50,406 nt of DNA from Bacteroidota bacterium (GTDB lineage Bacteria; Bacteroidota; Bacteroidia; Bacteroidales; NBLH01). The notes under the pieces are model-generated. The model had not been told where the DNA came from and did no database searches. It worked only from the letters and a program-made list of their open reading frames with translations. A program made the position numbers and the translations under genes. The stretch covers positions 1 through 50,406 of the forward strand of contig JANYKN010000139.1 of the NCBI GenBank assembly GCA_025361565.1, read 5' to 3'. Of this stretch, positions 9,590 to 18,830 are shown piece by piece; the stretch's first letter is position 1, and each line of letters opens with the position of its first letter.

Positions 9590-9730
9590 ACAGAAAGTAT
9601 TAAAAAAAGTAAGTCTTTAATTTTATCGAAAACGTTGAAAAATGAATGTGCAATCAGGTTATTTGTTACTTTAACCAATTTGTGTTTTTCATTTCCAGGG
9701 TTATATTTAATCTATAAAATGATTATTTTA

Positions 9731-9796
9731 CAAATTTACAGCTTGTTAAAAGAAATTAAAAGAGACTAAAGTATGATTTTTCCCTTACTTTAGTTA
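9731..9796 (-). promoter_or_regulatory. Promoter and conserved upstream element of cheA2
   Basis: On the minus strand, ACTTTAGTCTCTTT (9758-9771) is followed after 20 bases by TAAATTTG (9731-9738), a TAnnTTTG box. A second ACTTTAGT core lies in opposite orientation at 9785-9794, making an inverted pair. The same element, gap and box occur before cheA1. The start codon lies about 140 bp further on, giving a long 5' leader. Confidence 0.5.
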
Positions 9797-9826
9797 TATA
9801 TTGAATCAAGTCATCGTCTGTAAAAT

Positions 9827-9865
9827 AAAAAATGCCGCTGTCATTTTCTGACTTCGGCATTTTTT
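9827..9865 (-). terminator. Terminator after the NarL-type response regulator
   Basis: AAAAAATGCCG (9827-9837) pairs with CGGCATTTTTT-type sequence (9855-9865) across a 17-base loop and is T-rich on both sides. It separates the regulator at 10046-10687 from the cheA2 promoter. The stem bases (AATGCCG) match the terminator at 1087-1121. Confidence 0.7.
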
Positions 9866-10045
9866 ACCATTTTGTGTTCATATGTGCAATATATTTGAAA
9901 TATGAATTCTGGTATAATGCCAAACGAATTGAATAACAATTTGAGGAATGTATTGAATCAGTTTAAATCTTTTTAAATGGTATTCGTAACTATTGATTGA
10001 ATTTAATGAATATTTAAAATGGAATTAACAGGCAATTTAACCATT

Positions 10046-10687
10046 TTAAAGTTGTACTAAATTATTTTTAATTGCATAAATAATAAGGCTTGCAGTGTTT
10101 TTACATGTTGTTTTTTCGAGCAACTTACTACGATATCCTTTCACTGTGCCAACGCTTAAATTTAGTTGATTTGCAATTTCTTCATTTGTCATTCCTTTGC
10201 AAGTGAATTCAAGTACTTCTTTTTCTCTTTCAGAAAAAACTACTTTGACTTCATCTTTATTGGGTTGATATTTAAATATTATTTTGCGCAGCAGATCGTT
10301 TGAAAAATAATTTCCTCCATTTGCAATTTCGTATATCGCTTTTTCCAATTCCGTAAATTTCGAAGTTTTTAGCACAAATCCTTTAACACCTGTTTGTATC
10401 ATTTGTTGATAATAGGTTTCATCGCCAAACATAGTAAGTGCCAAAATATTTAATTCAGGATATTTTTCCAGCGCTATTTTTGATGCTTCAATACCGTTCA
10501 TCACAGGCATATCAATATCCATAATGACTAAATCAGGTTGATAATTAGGTAGCAAATCTAAAAATTCCTGACCATTTGAAGCTTCAGCAACAACTTCTGC
10601 TGTATCTTTAAGTTTAATTAGAGATTTAATTCCTTCACGGAAAATTGAGTGATCATCAACAACGATAATGGTGTTTTTTTTAATCAT
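10046..10687 (-). CDS. NarL/FixJ-family response regulator
   Basis: A 213-residue DNA-binding response regulator. The receiver domain (1-125) has acidic residues Asp11-Asp12 and the phosphoacceptor Asp57 in LVIMDIDMPVMNG. The C-terminal LuxR-type helix-turn-helix is at about 148-210 (SEREKEVLEFTCKGMTNEEI, LSVGTVKGYRSKLLEK). It should activate or repress transcription when phosphorylated. No partner histidine kinase lies beside it. It sits directly upstream of the cheA2 promoter but behind its own terminator. A link to the che genes is possible but not shown. Confidence 0.9.
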   Translation of the reverse strand: MIKKNTIIVVDDHSIFREGIKSLIKLKDTAEVVAEASNGQEFLDLLPNYQPDLVIMDIDMPVMNGIEASKIALEKYPELNILALTMFGDETYYQQMIQTGVKGFVLKTSKFTELEKAIYEIANGGNYFSNDLLRKIIFKYQPNKDEVKVVFSEREKEVLEFTCKGMTNEEIANQLNLSVGTVKGYRSKLLEKTTCKNTASLIIYAIKNNLVQL

Positions 10688-10908
10688 AATTAAAAATTCT
10701 TATTTTAAAGCAACAATTTCTATGATAGTTTTCTGTGAAATTAAACAATGACCAGAATCCAAGCAAATATTCATAAGTTTAAATATAAAAAATTGCTAAT
10801 AATGGAATATGTTTCGACTATAGTTGCTAATTATCTTTTAGTTAATACATTTTTAACATTCGATGCACAATGTACTAATTATTTCTGTAAAAACATGGGA
10901 TTCTTGAT
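10688..10908. other. AT-rich gap without a gene
   Basis: Leader and promoter space of the response regulator and the end of recR. No clear hairpin or TAnnTTTG box was recognised. Confidence 0.4.
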
Positions 10909-11532
10909 TTAAATATTTTTTCCATCAAAAATCTGACGGTTTATAATGGATCTTCCAAGTGTAATTTCGTCGGCATATTCCAGTTCATCTCCAAAAGATA
11001 CTCCTCTTGCTAATGTTGTGAGTCGGATATTGTATTTTGAAAATTTTTTAAATAAGTAAAAGTTTGTAGTATCACCTTCCATTGTGGGACTCAGTGCTAG
11101 TATAATTTCTTCAATTTCATCAGAGAGAATTCTTGATTCCAAGCTGCTAATATTTAATTCTGACGGTCCTATACCTTCCATTGGAGATAAAATTCCACCC
11201 AAAACATGATATAAACCTTTGTATTGCTGAGTGTTTTCAATTGCTATTACATCTTTAATGTTTTCAACTACGCAGATTGTTGTTTTATCGCGGGTTTTAT
11301 CGGTGCAAATTGAACAAGTTTCAATATCGGATATATTGTGACAGATTTTACAATGCTTAATTTCTCTGGCTAGCGTGATAAGAATTTGGCCAAAGTATTC
11401 AATATTAATATGTTCTTGTTTCAATAGATGTAATACCAATCTAGTGGCTGTTCTCTTGCCAATGCCGGGAAGTTTAGAAAACTCTGCAACTGCATCATCG
11501 AATAATTTTGAGGAATAGTTTTCTTTTTCCAT
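10909..11532 (-). CDS. recR: Recombination mediator protein RecR
   Basis: A 207-residue protein matching RecR in length and order of motifs. It has the N-terminal helix-hairpin-helix ([20 protein letters not shown], residues 18-37), a four-cysteine zinc site ([19 protein letters not shown], about 56-74), and a Toprim domain (about 80-175, [15 protein letters not shown] and [12 protein letters not shown]). RecR works with RecF/RecO to load RecA at single-strand gaps. It ends with a conserved-type tail on the gene-conversion side ([17 protein letters not shown]). Nothing is odd about it. Confidence 0.95.
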   Translation of the reverse strand: MEKENYSSKLFDDAVAEFSKLPGIGKRTATRLVLHLLKQEHINIEYFGQILITLAREIKHCKICHNISDIETCSICTDKTRDKTTICVVENIKDVIAIENTQQYKGLYHVLGGILSPMEGIGPSELNISSLESRILSDEIEEIILALSPTMEGDTTNFYLFKKFSKYNIRLTTLARGVSFGDELEYADEITLGRSIINRQIFDGKNI

Positions 11533-11599
11533 AATGAATTCCTGAATAAATAAGTGAATGCTTAAGTGATTAATTTCTAATAACCAAATTTATATATTA

Positions 11600-14008
11600 T
11601 TATTCATCTCTTAAAGAATCAACAGTATTTGAATTAGCCACTTTCAATGCCTGTTTTGCAACAATAGCAAGGGTTAATATTAGAATAGATAGAGAAGCGA
11701 TGATAAAATCTGTCCATTTAATATCAATGTGATTGACAAAGTTTTTAAACCATTGATTTAGTATTATCCAGGCTATAGGCCACGCTATAAGATTTGCTAT
11801 AATCAATAAATTTGTGAAATCTTTTATAAATAATATTAGTATTTCCGGAACTGAAGCTCCTAATGCTTTACGAATACCAATTTCTTTTGTCCTTTGTATT
11901 GATAATAAAGAAGTTACTGCCCAAATACCTAAACAACTGATAATAATAATAAAAATTGAAGATATCCAAAGGAAAAAGTTTAATAAATCTTCATTTTTAT
12001 ACTGATTATCTAAAACATTTGCCAGAAAATTATAATCAAAAGGCCTGTTATTACTGTAATTTTTCCACAATTGCTCAATTTGTTTAATTGTTTTTTTTGT
12101 GGGCACTGTTCGACATTTTATTACAATGTATTTTAAATCTTCTGATGCATCAGTTGCGCTAAGCCTGATAACCAAGGGACTAACTGCACTATGCAGTGAT
12201 CTGGAGCTGAAATCTTTGATTACACCAATTATTTTTTCATCACCTTTAAAGGTGACTAATTTTTTTCGTATGGCTGTTTCATTGTTTTTATATTTCAATT
12301 GCCTAACCATACTTTCATTTATAATCAGTTCATTCATTGCTGGTTCGGTATTTTCGGAAGTGCCTTTTTTAAAATCTGTACCAGCGAGTATTTCAATGCC
12401 AAGTGTTTTAATGAAATCATGTCTCACTATTAATTCAGGGAAAAACTGTGCTTTTTTTAATCCATTCACGTCATAAAAATATCGCCTGTAGGTACGATCT
12501 GCACCGATAATCCTATTTACTGCAGAGATCTTTATTAAATCCGGAATTTTTAGCAGACCATCTTTAAATTCTTCATAATTATCAGATAACGGAGTATTTG
12601 CAATAGGTATGACCAATACATTCTCTTTATCAAAACCAAGATTAGTATTTTTGAAAAATAATAATTGTTTAAAATTAACAAATACTACAATTAATAAAAT
12701 GAGAGAAATGATATACTGTAGCATGATTAAAATTCTACCTGCCAACCATTTTTTAGTAGCAAGCTGATGTTTAAACCTTCCTAAATTAAATGTTGGAAAT
12801 GAGGCAGAATAAAATCCGGTATAAAACCCAACAATTAATCCCGAAACTATTATAATTATAAGCATTTTAGTGAAAACCTCACCATTAACCATCATGCTTA
12901 TTTGAAGATTTTGATGAGTAATAAAGTTAAATACCGGGATGAACATCTCCAACAAAAAGAGCGATATAAAAAATGCCAGCAAACTTGATATAATCGATTC
13001 AGCAATAAATTGATTTAGAATGGCCATTTTCGATGAACCAAGGATTTTGCGTATACTAACTTCACGAATCCGCGTAATTGATCCAACAATAGATAAATTA
13101 ATAAAATTCAACCAGGATACAATGAGTAAAAAAAATGAAACAATTAGTAGGATATTGATATATAATGATTTATTATTAGCTTCTAATTCCGATTCAAGAT
13201 TTGAATTCAAGTGGATTTCAGTAATGGCTTGCAAAAAGATTGATGAGAAATCTCTTAAATCCGGATCGAAATATTTCTTGACAAAATCAGGAAATTTTTT
13301 TTCCAAATCATTCGGTTTGATTTTTTCTTTAAGTAAAACATATGTCCAACATGGCGCCCATAGCCAATTATCAGGCTCTTTATTAAAAGAATAAAATGAA
13401 GAAAATAAAGTGAGGATTTCCGGATGTACATGTGATTGTTCAGGAAAATCTTTAAAAACACCTGTCACTTTCATCGGTAAACCTTCGTCAATACTCATGG
13501 ATTTGCCAATTGGATTGAATTCGCCAAAATACTTTTCTTTGATTGATTGCGATATAATTAAGGTATTTGCTTCAGTTAAAATATTTTGCTTATTGCCCAA
13601 AACGAACTCAAAATCAAATACATCAATTATGTTTGCATCGGTGTAATAGAAATTTTTTTCATTAAAATGCTTATCGTGATATTCAACCAAATGCGAATTG
13701 TTCTGGAAATTAAATAGGCGCACACTTTGCTCAACAAGATCTGGAAATTCTTTTAGCAAGGCTCCTGCTAATGGAAATGGATTGGTGGCATATTTATTTA
13801 ATGTACTATCTTTTTCATAAACATTAATTATGCGGTAAATTCTATTTGCTTTACTATGATATGAATCGTAAGAACGCTCATTTTGACTATATAGATTGGC
13901 AAATATAAATGCAGTTAAACCAATTGAAAAGCTAAAAATATTTATTATTGCATAATATTTATATTTGAATAGGTTTCGATATGCAATTTTTAAAAAATTT
14001 CTAAGCAT
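11600..14008 (-). CDS. MacB/FtsX-type ABC transporter permease
   Basis: An 802-residue inner-membrane permease. The layout is a membrane helix at about 20-40, a large periplasmic MacB-like core domain (about 45-280), three helices (about 285-400), a helix near 430-450, a second periplasmic domain (about 455-670), and three C-terminal helices (about 680-790) with the conserved segment RTKEIGIRKALGAS. This duplicated form is typical of Bacteroidota permeases used for mechanotransmission, lipoprotein trafficking or peptide export. The partner ATPase is upstream at 14179-14859 on the same strand, with a 170-bp gap. No outer-membrane or adaptor gene is present, so the substrate cannot be named. 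Confidence 0.88.
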   Translation of the reverse strand: MLRNFLKIAYRNLFKYKYYAIINIFSFSIGLTAFIFANLYSQNERSYDSYHSKANRIYRIINVYEKDSTLNKYATNPFPLAGALLKEFPDLVEQSVRLFNFQNNSHLVEYHDKHFNEKNFYYTDANIIDVFDFEFVLGNKQNILTEANTLIISQSIKEKYFGEFNPIGKSMSIDEGLPMKVTGVFKDFPEQSHVHPEILTLFSSFYSFNKEPDNWLWAPCWTYVLLKEKIKPNDLEKKFPDFVKKYFDPDLRDFSSIFLQAITEIHLNSNLESELEANNKSLYINILLIVSFFLLIVSWLNFINLSIVGSITRIREVSIRKILGSSKMAILNQFIAESIISSLLAFFISLFLLEMFIPVFNFITHQNLQISMMVNGEVFTKMLIIIIVSGLIVGFYTGFYSASFPTFNLGRFKHQLATKKWLAGRILIMLQYIISLILLIVVFVNFKQLLFFKNTNLGFDKENVLVIPIANTPLSDNYEEFKDGLLKIPDLIKISAVNRIIGADRTYRRYFYDVNGLKKAQFFPELIVRHDFIKTLGIEILAGTDFKKGTSENTEPAMNELIINESMVRQLKYKNNETAIRKKLVTFKGDEKIIGVIKDFSSRSLHSAVSPLVIRLSATDASEDLKYIVIKCRTVPTKKTIKQIEQLWKNYSNNRPFDYNFLANVLDNQYKNEDLLNFFLWISSIFIIIISCLGIWAVTSLLSIQRTKEIGIRKALGASVPEILILFIKDFTNLLIIANLIAWPIAWIILNQWFKNFVNHIDIKWTDFIIASLSILILTLAIVAKQALKVANSNTVDSLRDE

Positions 14009-14178
14009 TTTAAACGCTTTATAGCAGGTTTCACTTTGCCAAATATAATAAAATAAATTGGCCTATGCCGATGCGGATTTATAAAATAATTTTTAGAGCA
14101 ATACTTGTCTTTTTTTTAAAGAATTTGGGATGAAAAAGATGTTTTTTAATAGGAACAACTTTTTTAAAAAGAGATTGA

Positions 14179-14859
14179 TTAAGCCTTTTTTATGCTTTCG
14201 GTAACAATGTATCCATCAAAAAGTTGAATTACCCTGTGGGCTTTGTCTGCATCGGTGGGAGAATGTGTTACCATAACAATGGTAGTACCTTGATTGTTGA
14301 GTTGTGTTAAAAGGTTCATAACATCCTCACCATTAACGGAATCAAGATTACCAGTTGGTTCATCGGCTAAAATTAGTTTTGGGTTGGTTACAACAGCTCT
14401 TGCCACAGCAACTCTTTGTTGCTGACCGCCAGACAATTGTTGTGGAAAATGTTTTTTACGATGGGCAATTTGCATATAATCAAGTACATCGAGTACCTTT
14501 TTTTTTCTTTCAGAAGCGGTTGTTTTTAAATAAAGCAATGGAAGTTCAACATTTTCATAAACCGAAAGCTCATCAATGAGGTTAAAACTTTGAAAAACAA
14601 AACCCACATTGGCTTTTCTTAGCTTGGTACGATTTCTTTCAGAATATTTTGATACATCAATCTGCTGAAAATATATTTCGCCTGTAGTGGCGTTATCAAG
14701 AAGACCCAGAATGTTTAGCAACGTCGATTTTCCACAACCGGAAGGACCCATAATTGCAACAAATTCGCCTTCTGCTATTTCGAGATTTACATTATTTAAT
14801 GCAGTAGTTTCAATTTCATCGCTTCGGAATATCTTAACTAAGCTCTTTGTTTTTAACAT
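14179..14859 (-). CDS. ABC transporter ATP-binding protein (LolD/MacB-type)
   Basis: A 226-residue ATPase with all nucleotide-binding motifs: Walker A GPSGCGKSTLLN (about 39-50), the Q-loop (FVFQSFNLIDEL), signature LSGGQQQRVAVARA, Walker B LILADEPTGNLDS and the switch His in MVTHSPTDAD. This subgroup pairs with FtsX/MacB-type permeases, and such a permease follows at 11600-14008. It lies 19 bp after the small gene at 14879-15169, so the three probably form one transcript. Confidence 0.93.
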   Translation of the reverse strand: MLKTKSLVKIFRSDEIETTALNNVNLEIAEGEFVAIMGPSGCGKSTLLNILGLLDNATTGEIYFQQIDVSKYSERNRTKLRKANVGFVFQSFNLIDELSVYENVELPLLYLKTTASERKKKVLDVLDYMQIAHRKKHFPQQLSGGQQQRVAVARAVVTNPKLILADEPTGNLDSVNGEDVMNLLTQLNNQGTTIVMVTHSPTDADKAHRVIQLFDGYIVTESIKKA

Positions 14860-14878
14860 GGACGATTATTTGATTGTT

Positions 14879-15169
14879 TTATTCTCTTTTTCGATATAGT
14901 ACTCGAATGTATTCTGAATTTTCCAAAGGTGCAAATATTTGGATTAATTCCCATGATTTATCGTAACTTTCAATGGATTTTTTTAATCGTAATATGCGGG
15001 CTAAAGTGATGCTGGTTGAATCATTTGCAACTGACAATTCATCTTCAAATTCCCATCGAAAGGTCTCTATTTTGTAATTTTGTATTTTCCTTTTGTTGCC
15101 AATAATTACTTTAATTTCAACTTGTTCATTTTCATGAACAAATGGCAATGGTAGGTTAATTTCTCTCAT
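14879..15169 (-). CDS. Small conserved-looking protein of unknown function
   Basis: A 96-residue soluble protein without signal peptide or membrane helix. It has alternating beta-like stretches (EIKVIIGNKRKIQNYKIET) and a basic C-terminus (YIRVLYRKRE). No family was recognised. It starts with ATG and stops 19 bp before the ABC ATPase, so it is probably the first gene of that transcript. It could be an accessory or regulatory subunit, but nothing in the sequence shows this. Confidence 0.6.
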   Translation of the reverse strand: MREINLPLPFVHENEQVEIKVIIGNKRKIQNYKIETFRWEFEDELSVANDSTSITLARILRLKKSIESYDKSWELIQIFAPLENSEYIRVLYRKRE

Positions 15170-15499
15170 TTATCAATTATTTGTGTTTTACCAGTAGCAT
15201 TGATTTTAAATTTAAAAATAAATGAATTATTCATCTAATTATTGTTAATATTTATCAATTTACAAAGTATATGCCGCATATTTTAAGTATTAGATATTTA
15301 GAATGTTATCAATAATAAACATTCATCTACTGTTCGATTTTGTGCATCATCTGTTCAAAATCGGGCAATTTTAAAAATAGAGAATAGAATACCAGAATAG
15401 TTAAACAATTTGAAGGTTATAAATTTCCTTGTCCTTTTAATTTCGCATAAGTTTGGTATTATAATTGCTTTTTCAAATTATAAACCAATCTGATTAACA
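15170..15499. other. Divergent intergenic region
   Basis: This separates the ABC operon (leftward) from the HEAT/cyclophilin gene (rightward). It is AT-rich and holds a candidate plus-strand box at 15448-15455. Nothing else was recognised. Confidence 0.5.
15429..15455 (+). promoter_or_regulatory. Candidate promoter of the HEAT/cyclophilin gene
   Basis: TTG at 15429-15431 and TAAGTTTG at 15448-15455 fit the Bacteroidota pattern, though the gap of 16 bp is slightly shorter than the usual 19 or so. The start codon is 45 bp downstream. Confidence 0.4.
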
Positions 15500-17494
15500 T
15501 TGAAAACCTTAACTAGTCTAACTATTGCGCTTTTATGCGTATTTAATTCCTGTTCCAATCAAAATGTAAATAATTTTGATAATCAAGTTCTTACTGAGAA
15601 TAAATTTAAAAACCCGGAACTTGAAAAAGTCCTGAATTTTCAGAACGAGAGAAATACAAAAGCTTTAATTGAATTTTTCAATCATTCCGATGTTTCCTGT
15701 CGTGAAGCTGCAGTTTTAGCTTTCGCTTCAGTTCAGGATTTGAATGCCCTTACTGCTATTTTTGATGTTTTGGAGAATGATGAAAGCATAAAAGTTAGAA
15801 TGGCTGCGGCTTTTGCAATTGGACAGATCGGAAATAATTCTGCTGAAAGTGAACTTATAAAACTTTATGATAAGGAAAAATCTAATTTGGTAAAAGCCAG
15901 AATATTAGAAGGTCTGGGTAAATGTGGAACTGATTCAAGCCTAGGTTTTTTAATTAAAATATTAGATAATCAAGCAGATACAGTAGTTTTAAATGGAGCT
16001 TTATTAGGAGTGGGACGCTTTTCGCTCAGGGGTATTTTTTCTGACTCTGCCGTAATCAAGCTTTTATCAATCCTAACCAATAAAAAATCGAATGATGGAA
16101 CAAAATATTATGCCTCAATAGCCTTTTCGAGGCTTAAAGATTTTAATTTAAACCCATACTTAAAAGAAATTATTGATGGTTTTGATAACACTTCGAACCT
16201 ATATACAAAAATGAATTTGGTTTCGGCAATTTCAAGAACAAATGGAAATGAATCTATTAAGTTTTTAGGTGATGTAATTCAATCAACCTCTGATTACCGG
16301 ATTAAAGTTAATGCGATTAAAAGTTTGTCTAGCTTTGATTATGACAAAGTGAAAGATTTGATGTTTAATTCGTTGGATAATCAAAATGTGAATATTTCCA
16401 TACAGGCATCTGAATATTTTTTAATCCATGGATTACATAAAGATGCACTTAATTATTTTGCCTTTGCCAAGCCGGATAAAAATTGGCGGGTAAGGTCAAA
16501 TTTATTATGTGCGGCATTAAAATTTTCAGAAAATAAAGATAAAATTTCACAGGCAATAATTTCAGCTTTTAAAGTTTCGAAAAATATCTACGAAAAAGCT
16601 AGTTTATTAAAAGCTCTTGGAGGAGATGTTTTGAGCTACAAATTTGTTAGTAGTGAGATAGATAATTCAAAAGTACTCCTATTTAAAAGCTATGGAATGG
16701 AAGCGTTGGCCGATATGAGAAGAAATGCTGATTTTGCTTTAATCAATGAAAAACGGAAAAAGCAAGGAAAGTCAGATTTATCGGTAGATTTTGCAGCTAT
16801 ATTCAGGAATGCAATTCTTTCTGGCGATATTGCTTTGGTTGCTATTGCAGCTGAAGTGGTTAGGGATCCTCAATTGAATTTCAGGCAGATGTACACCAAT
16901 TCTTATTTTCTTACCCAAGCTTTAAATAATTGCAAAATGCCGCAGGAAATTGAAACTTACCGCGAATTGCAAAAAACCATTGCTTTTATTAATGGAGGCG
17001 CAGAGCCGGCCAATGTTCCAACAAAGCCAGTGCAGCCAGATTTGCTTTACATTTCTCAAATACCATACAATCAAAAAATTGAAATAAGTACCTCGAAAGG
17101 CAAAATATTGCTTGAATTGTTTGTTAACCAAGCGCCTGCAAGCGTAGCTAACTTTTTGAAATTAATTTCGCAGAATTACTTCGACAATCGAACAATTCAC
17201 AGGACAGTGCCCAATTTTGTAGTTCAGGATGGTTGTCCACGGGGAGATGGTTGGGGCGGACCAGACTATGTTATTTGTTCTGAATTTGCACAGAATTATT
17301 TTAACGAAGGTAGTTTGGGAATGGCATCAGCAGGAAAGGACACAGAGTCGAGCCAATGGTTTATTACAAATTCGCCAACTCCGCACTTGGATGGCAGATA
17401 CACCAATTTTGGGAAAGTGATAAAAGGTATGGAAATAGTACATCAGCTTGAGGTTGGAGATACCATAATTAGTATTAAAAAACTGAATAACTAG
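15500..17494 (+). CDS. HEAT-repeat lipoprotein with C-terminal cyclophilin-type peptidyl-prolyl isomerase
   Basis: A 664-residue lipoprotein. The signal peptide ends at a lipobox-like FNSC (Cys19). About 450 residues of HEAT-like helical repeats follow (for example REAAVLAFASVQD, VRMAAAFAIGQIG, VKARILEGLGKCG). From about residue 515 there is a cyclophilin domain with the catalytic region IHRTVPNFVVQDGCPRGDG, plus SLGMASAGKDTESSQWFI and LDGRYTNFGKVIKGMEIV, so it should be active. The repeat part probably holds clients while the isomerase works on them in the periplasm. The start is TTG at 15500, giving a well-formed signal peptide. A small lipoprotein follows 68 bp downstream. Confidence 0.9.
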   Translation: MKTLTSLTIALLCVFNSCSNQNVNNFDNQVLTENKFKNPELEKVLNFQNERNTKALIEFFNHSDVSCREAAVLAFASVQDLNALTAIFDVLENDESIKVRMAAAFAIGQIGNNSAESELIKLYDKEKSNLVKARILEGLGKCGTDSSLGFLIKILDNQADTVVLNGALLGVGRFSLRGIFSDSAVIKLLSILTNKKSNDGTKYYASIAFSRLKDFNLNPYLKEIIDGFDNTSNLYTKMNLVSAISRTNGNESIKFLGDVIQSTSDYRIKVNAIKSLSSFDYDKVKDLMFNSLDNQNVNISIQASEYFLIHGLHKDALNYFAFAKPDKNWRVRSNLLCAALKFSENKDKISQAIISAFKVSKNIYEKASLLKALGGDVLSYKFVSSEIDNSKVLLFKSYGMEALADMRRNADFALINEKRKKQGKSDLSVDFAAIFRNAILSGDIALVAIAAEVVRDPQLNFRQMYTNSYFLTQALNNCKMPQEIETYRELQKTIAFINGGAEPANVPTKPVQPDLLYISQIPYNQKIEISTSKGKILLELFVNQAPASVANFLKLISQNYFDNRTIHRTVPNFVVQDGCPRGDGWGGPDYVICSEFAQNYFNEGSLGMASAGKDTESSQWFITNSPTPHLDGRYTNFGKVIKGMEIVHQLEVGDTIISIKKLNN

Positions 17495-17562
17495 AAAAAT
17501 ATAATTTTATAATATGGTTGGAATCTGAAATTTAATCGATAATTTTAAAAAAAATAAAGTTT

Positions 17563-18033
17563 ATGAAAGCAACAGGACTACTTTATATTTGTTTGTTATT
17601 TCTGGTAATCAATTCATGTAAAATGAGTTCGGATAAGAAAAACAATGATTCATTTGATGATTTTTGTACTATCAAACCAAATAACTGGACATGCAAAGTT
17701 GTTCAGAATTCATTCGATTCACTTCCAATACCTGAAGGAGTTGAGAAGCCTTTGGCTATTATTTCATATGCAGGTGTTTCTTCAGAAAGTGTAGGTTCAG
17801 AGGCAGTTTATCTTTATGTGTATGATATTTCAAAGAAGGATGCTTTGGTAAAAATAATTGAGGAGTCTATGAAATTAGCACATTGTGTTCCAATTTTCTT
17901 AGGAGAAAACGATAAATATTTCGTCATTACATCTTCGTGCTATGTAAATTCTGGTTTTTTTAAGCAAGAGATAGACCGAGTCTTGGTGTTTAAAAAAATA
18001 TTTACAAAATTTGATGAAAATTTGTTCAGATAA
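17563..18033 (+). CDS. Small putative lipoprotein, function unknown
   Basis: A 156-residue protein with a short signal peptide (LLYICLLFLVINSC) ending at a lipobox Cys19, so it is probably lipidated and periplasmic or surface-exposed. The mature part is a single small alpha/beta-looking domain (KPLAIISYAGVSSESVGSEA, YLYVYDISKKDALVKI) with three further cysteines. No family was recognised. It follows the HEAT/cyclophilin gene on the same strand and may share its transcript. Confidence 0.7.
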   Translation: MKATGLLYICLLFLVINSCKMSSDKKNNDSFDDFCTIKPNNWTCKVVQNSFDSLPIPEGVEKPLAIISYAGVSSESVGSEAVYLYVYDISKKDALVKIIEESMKLAHCVPIFLGENDKYFVITSSCYVNSGFFKQEIDRVLVFKKIFTKFDENLFR

Positions 18034-18128
18034 ATACTTTATATATTGACAATTTACATTTTTATCATACAAATTTTAAACATTAAATACACTCATATTA
18101 CCATGAATTTTAATATTGAGAAGCGGAA

Positions 18129-18815
18129 TTAATTCTCTTTTAATAAATGGTGTATGTCATTAATATTGCCATAAATTACCATAATTTCGCCCTCGTTTAA
18201 AATAGTATTTGAAGTTGCAACCCCATTCACTTTGGTTACTTTTTTAACCGAACCAATAAGATTTTTTTCATGGGAAACAGATATAGTAGTCAACACAACT
18301 ATTCCATAATTTTTAAGCATACCAATTTCTTCCAGCGATTTCCCAACGTATCTTTTTGGTATTTTAGCTTCTACTATATTATAATGACCAGCTAATTCAA
18401 ATGAATCAATAATTCCATTAATAGTCAGCTTTTTTGCCCACCTGTTGGCGGTTTCTTCTTCCGGATGCACTATTTCATCTACTCCCATAGCCAATAGGAT
18501 AGTCTCGTGTAAAGGTGAAATAGCCCTGCTAATTAGTCGCTTAACTTTCATCTGTTTCATTAAAGCGGTAGTCATTAGGTTGGCTCCCTCATCTTCGCCA
18601 ATTGCAACAATGATTACATCAGTATCCCTAAGTGGCAAACTATCAACTGCTTGTTGGTCGGTACAATTAAGGCAGATAGTGTGTGTTAACCTTTCCTTTA
18701 AAGCCTCAACCTTACCCATTCTGTTATCCACTCCAATTACTTCGTGGCCCATCTGTGTGAGTTTTTCGCCCAGTGATGTTCCGAAGTTTCCAAGGCCAAT
18801 AATGATATACTTCAT
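18129..18815 (-). CDS. trkA: Potassium uptake regulatory subunit KtrA/TrkA
   Basis: A 228-residue cytoplasmic RCK protein. The N-terminal Rossmann domain starts with the nucleotide-binding loop IIIGLGNFGTSLGEKL (residues 4-19) and an acidic residue after beta-2 (VIGVDNR). The C-terminal RCK_C domain covers about 140-225. Such proteins form rings that gate the K+ channel subunit in response to nucleotide. The channel subunit gene ends 15 bp upstream, so the two are co-transcribed. At 228 residues with one RCK unit it is the KtrA size rather than the double-unit TrkA of enterobacteria. Confidence 0.93.
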   Translation of the reverse strand: MKYIIIGLGNFGTSLGEKLTQMGHEVIGVDNRMGKVEALKERLTHTICLNCTDQQAVDSLPLRDTDVIIVAIGEDEGANLMTTALMKQMKVKRLISRAISPLHETILLAMGVDEIVHPEEETANRWAKKLTINGIIDSFELAGHYNIVEAKIPKRYVGKSLEEIGMLKNYGIVVLTTISVSHEKNLIGSVKKVTKVNGVATSNTILNEGEIMVIYGNINDIHHLLKEN

Positions 18816-18830
18816 CTTAATAGATTTAAA

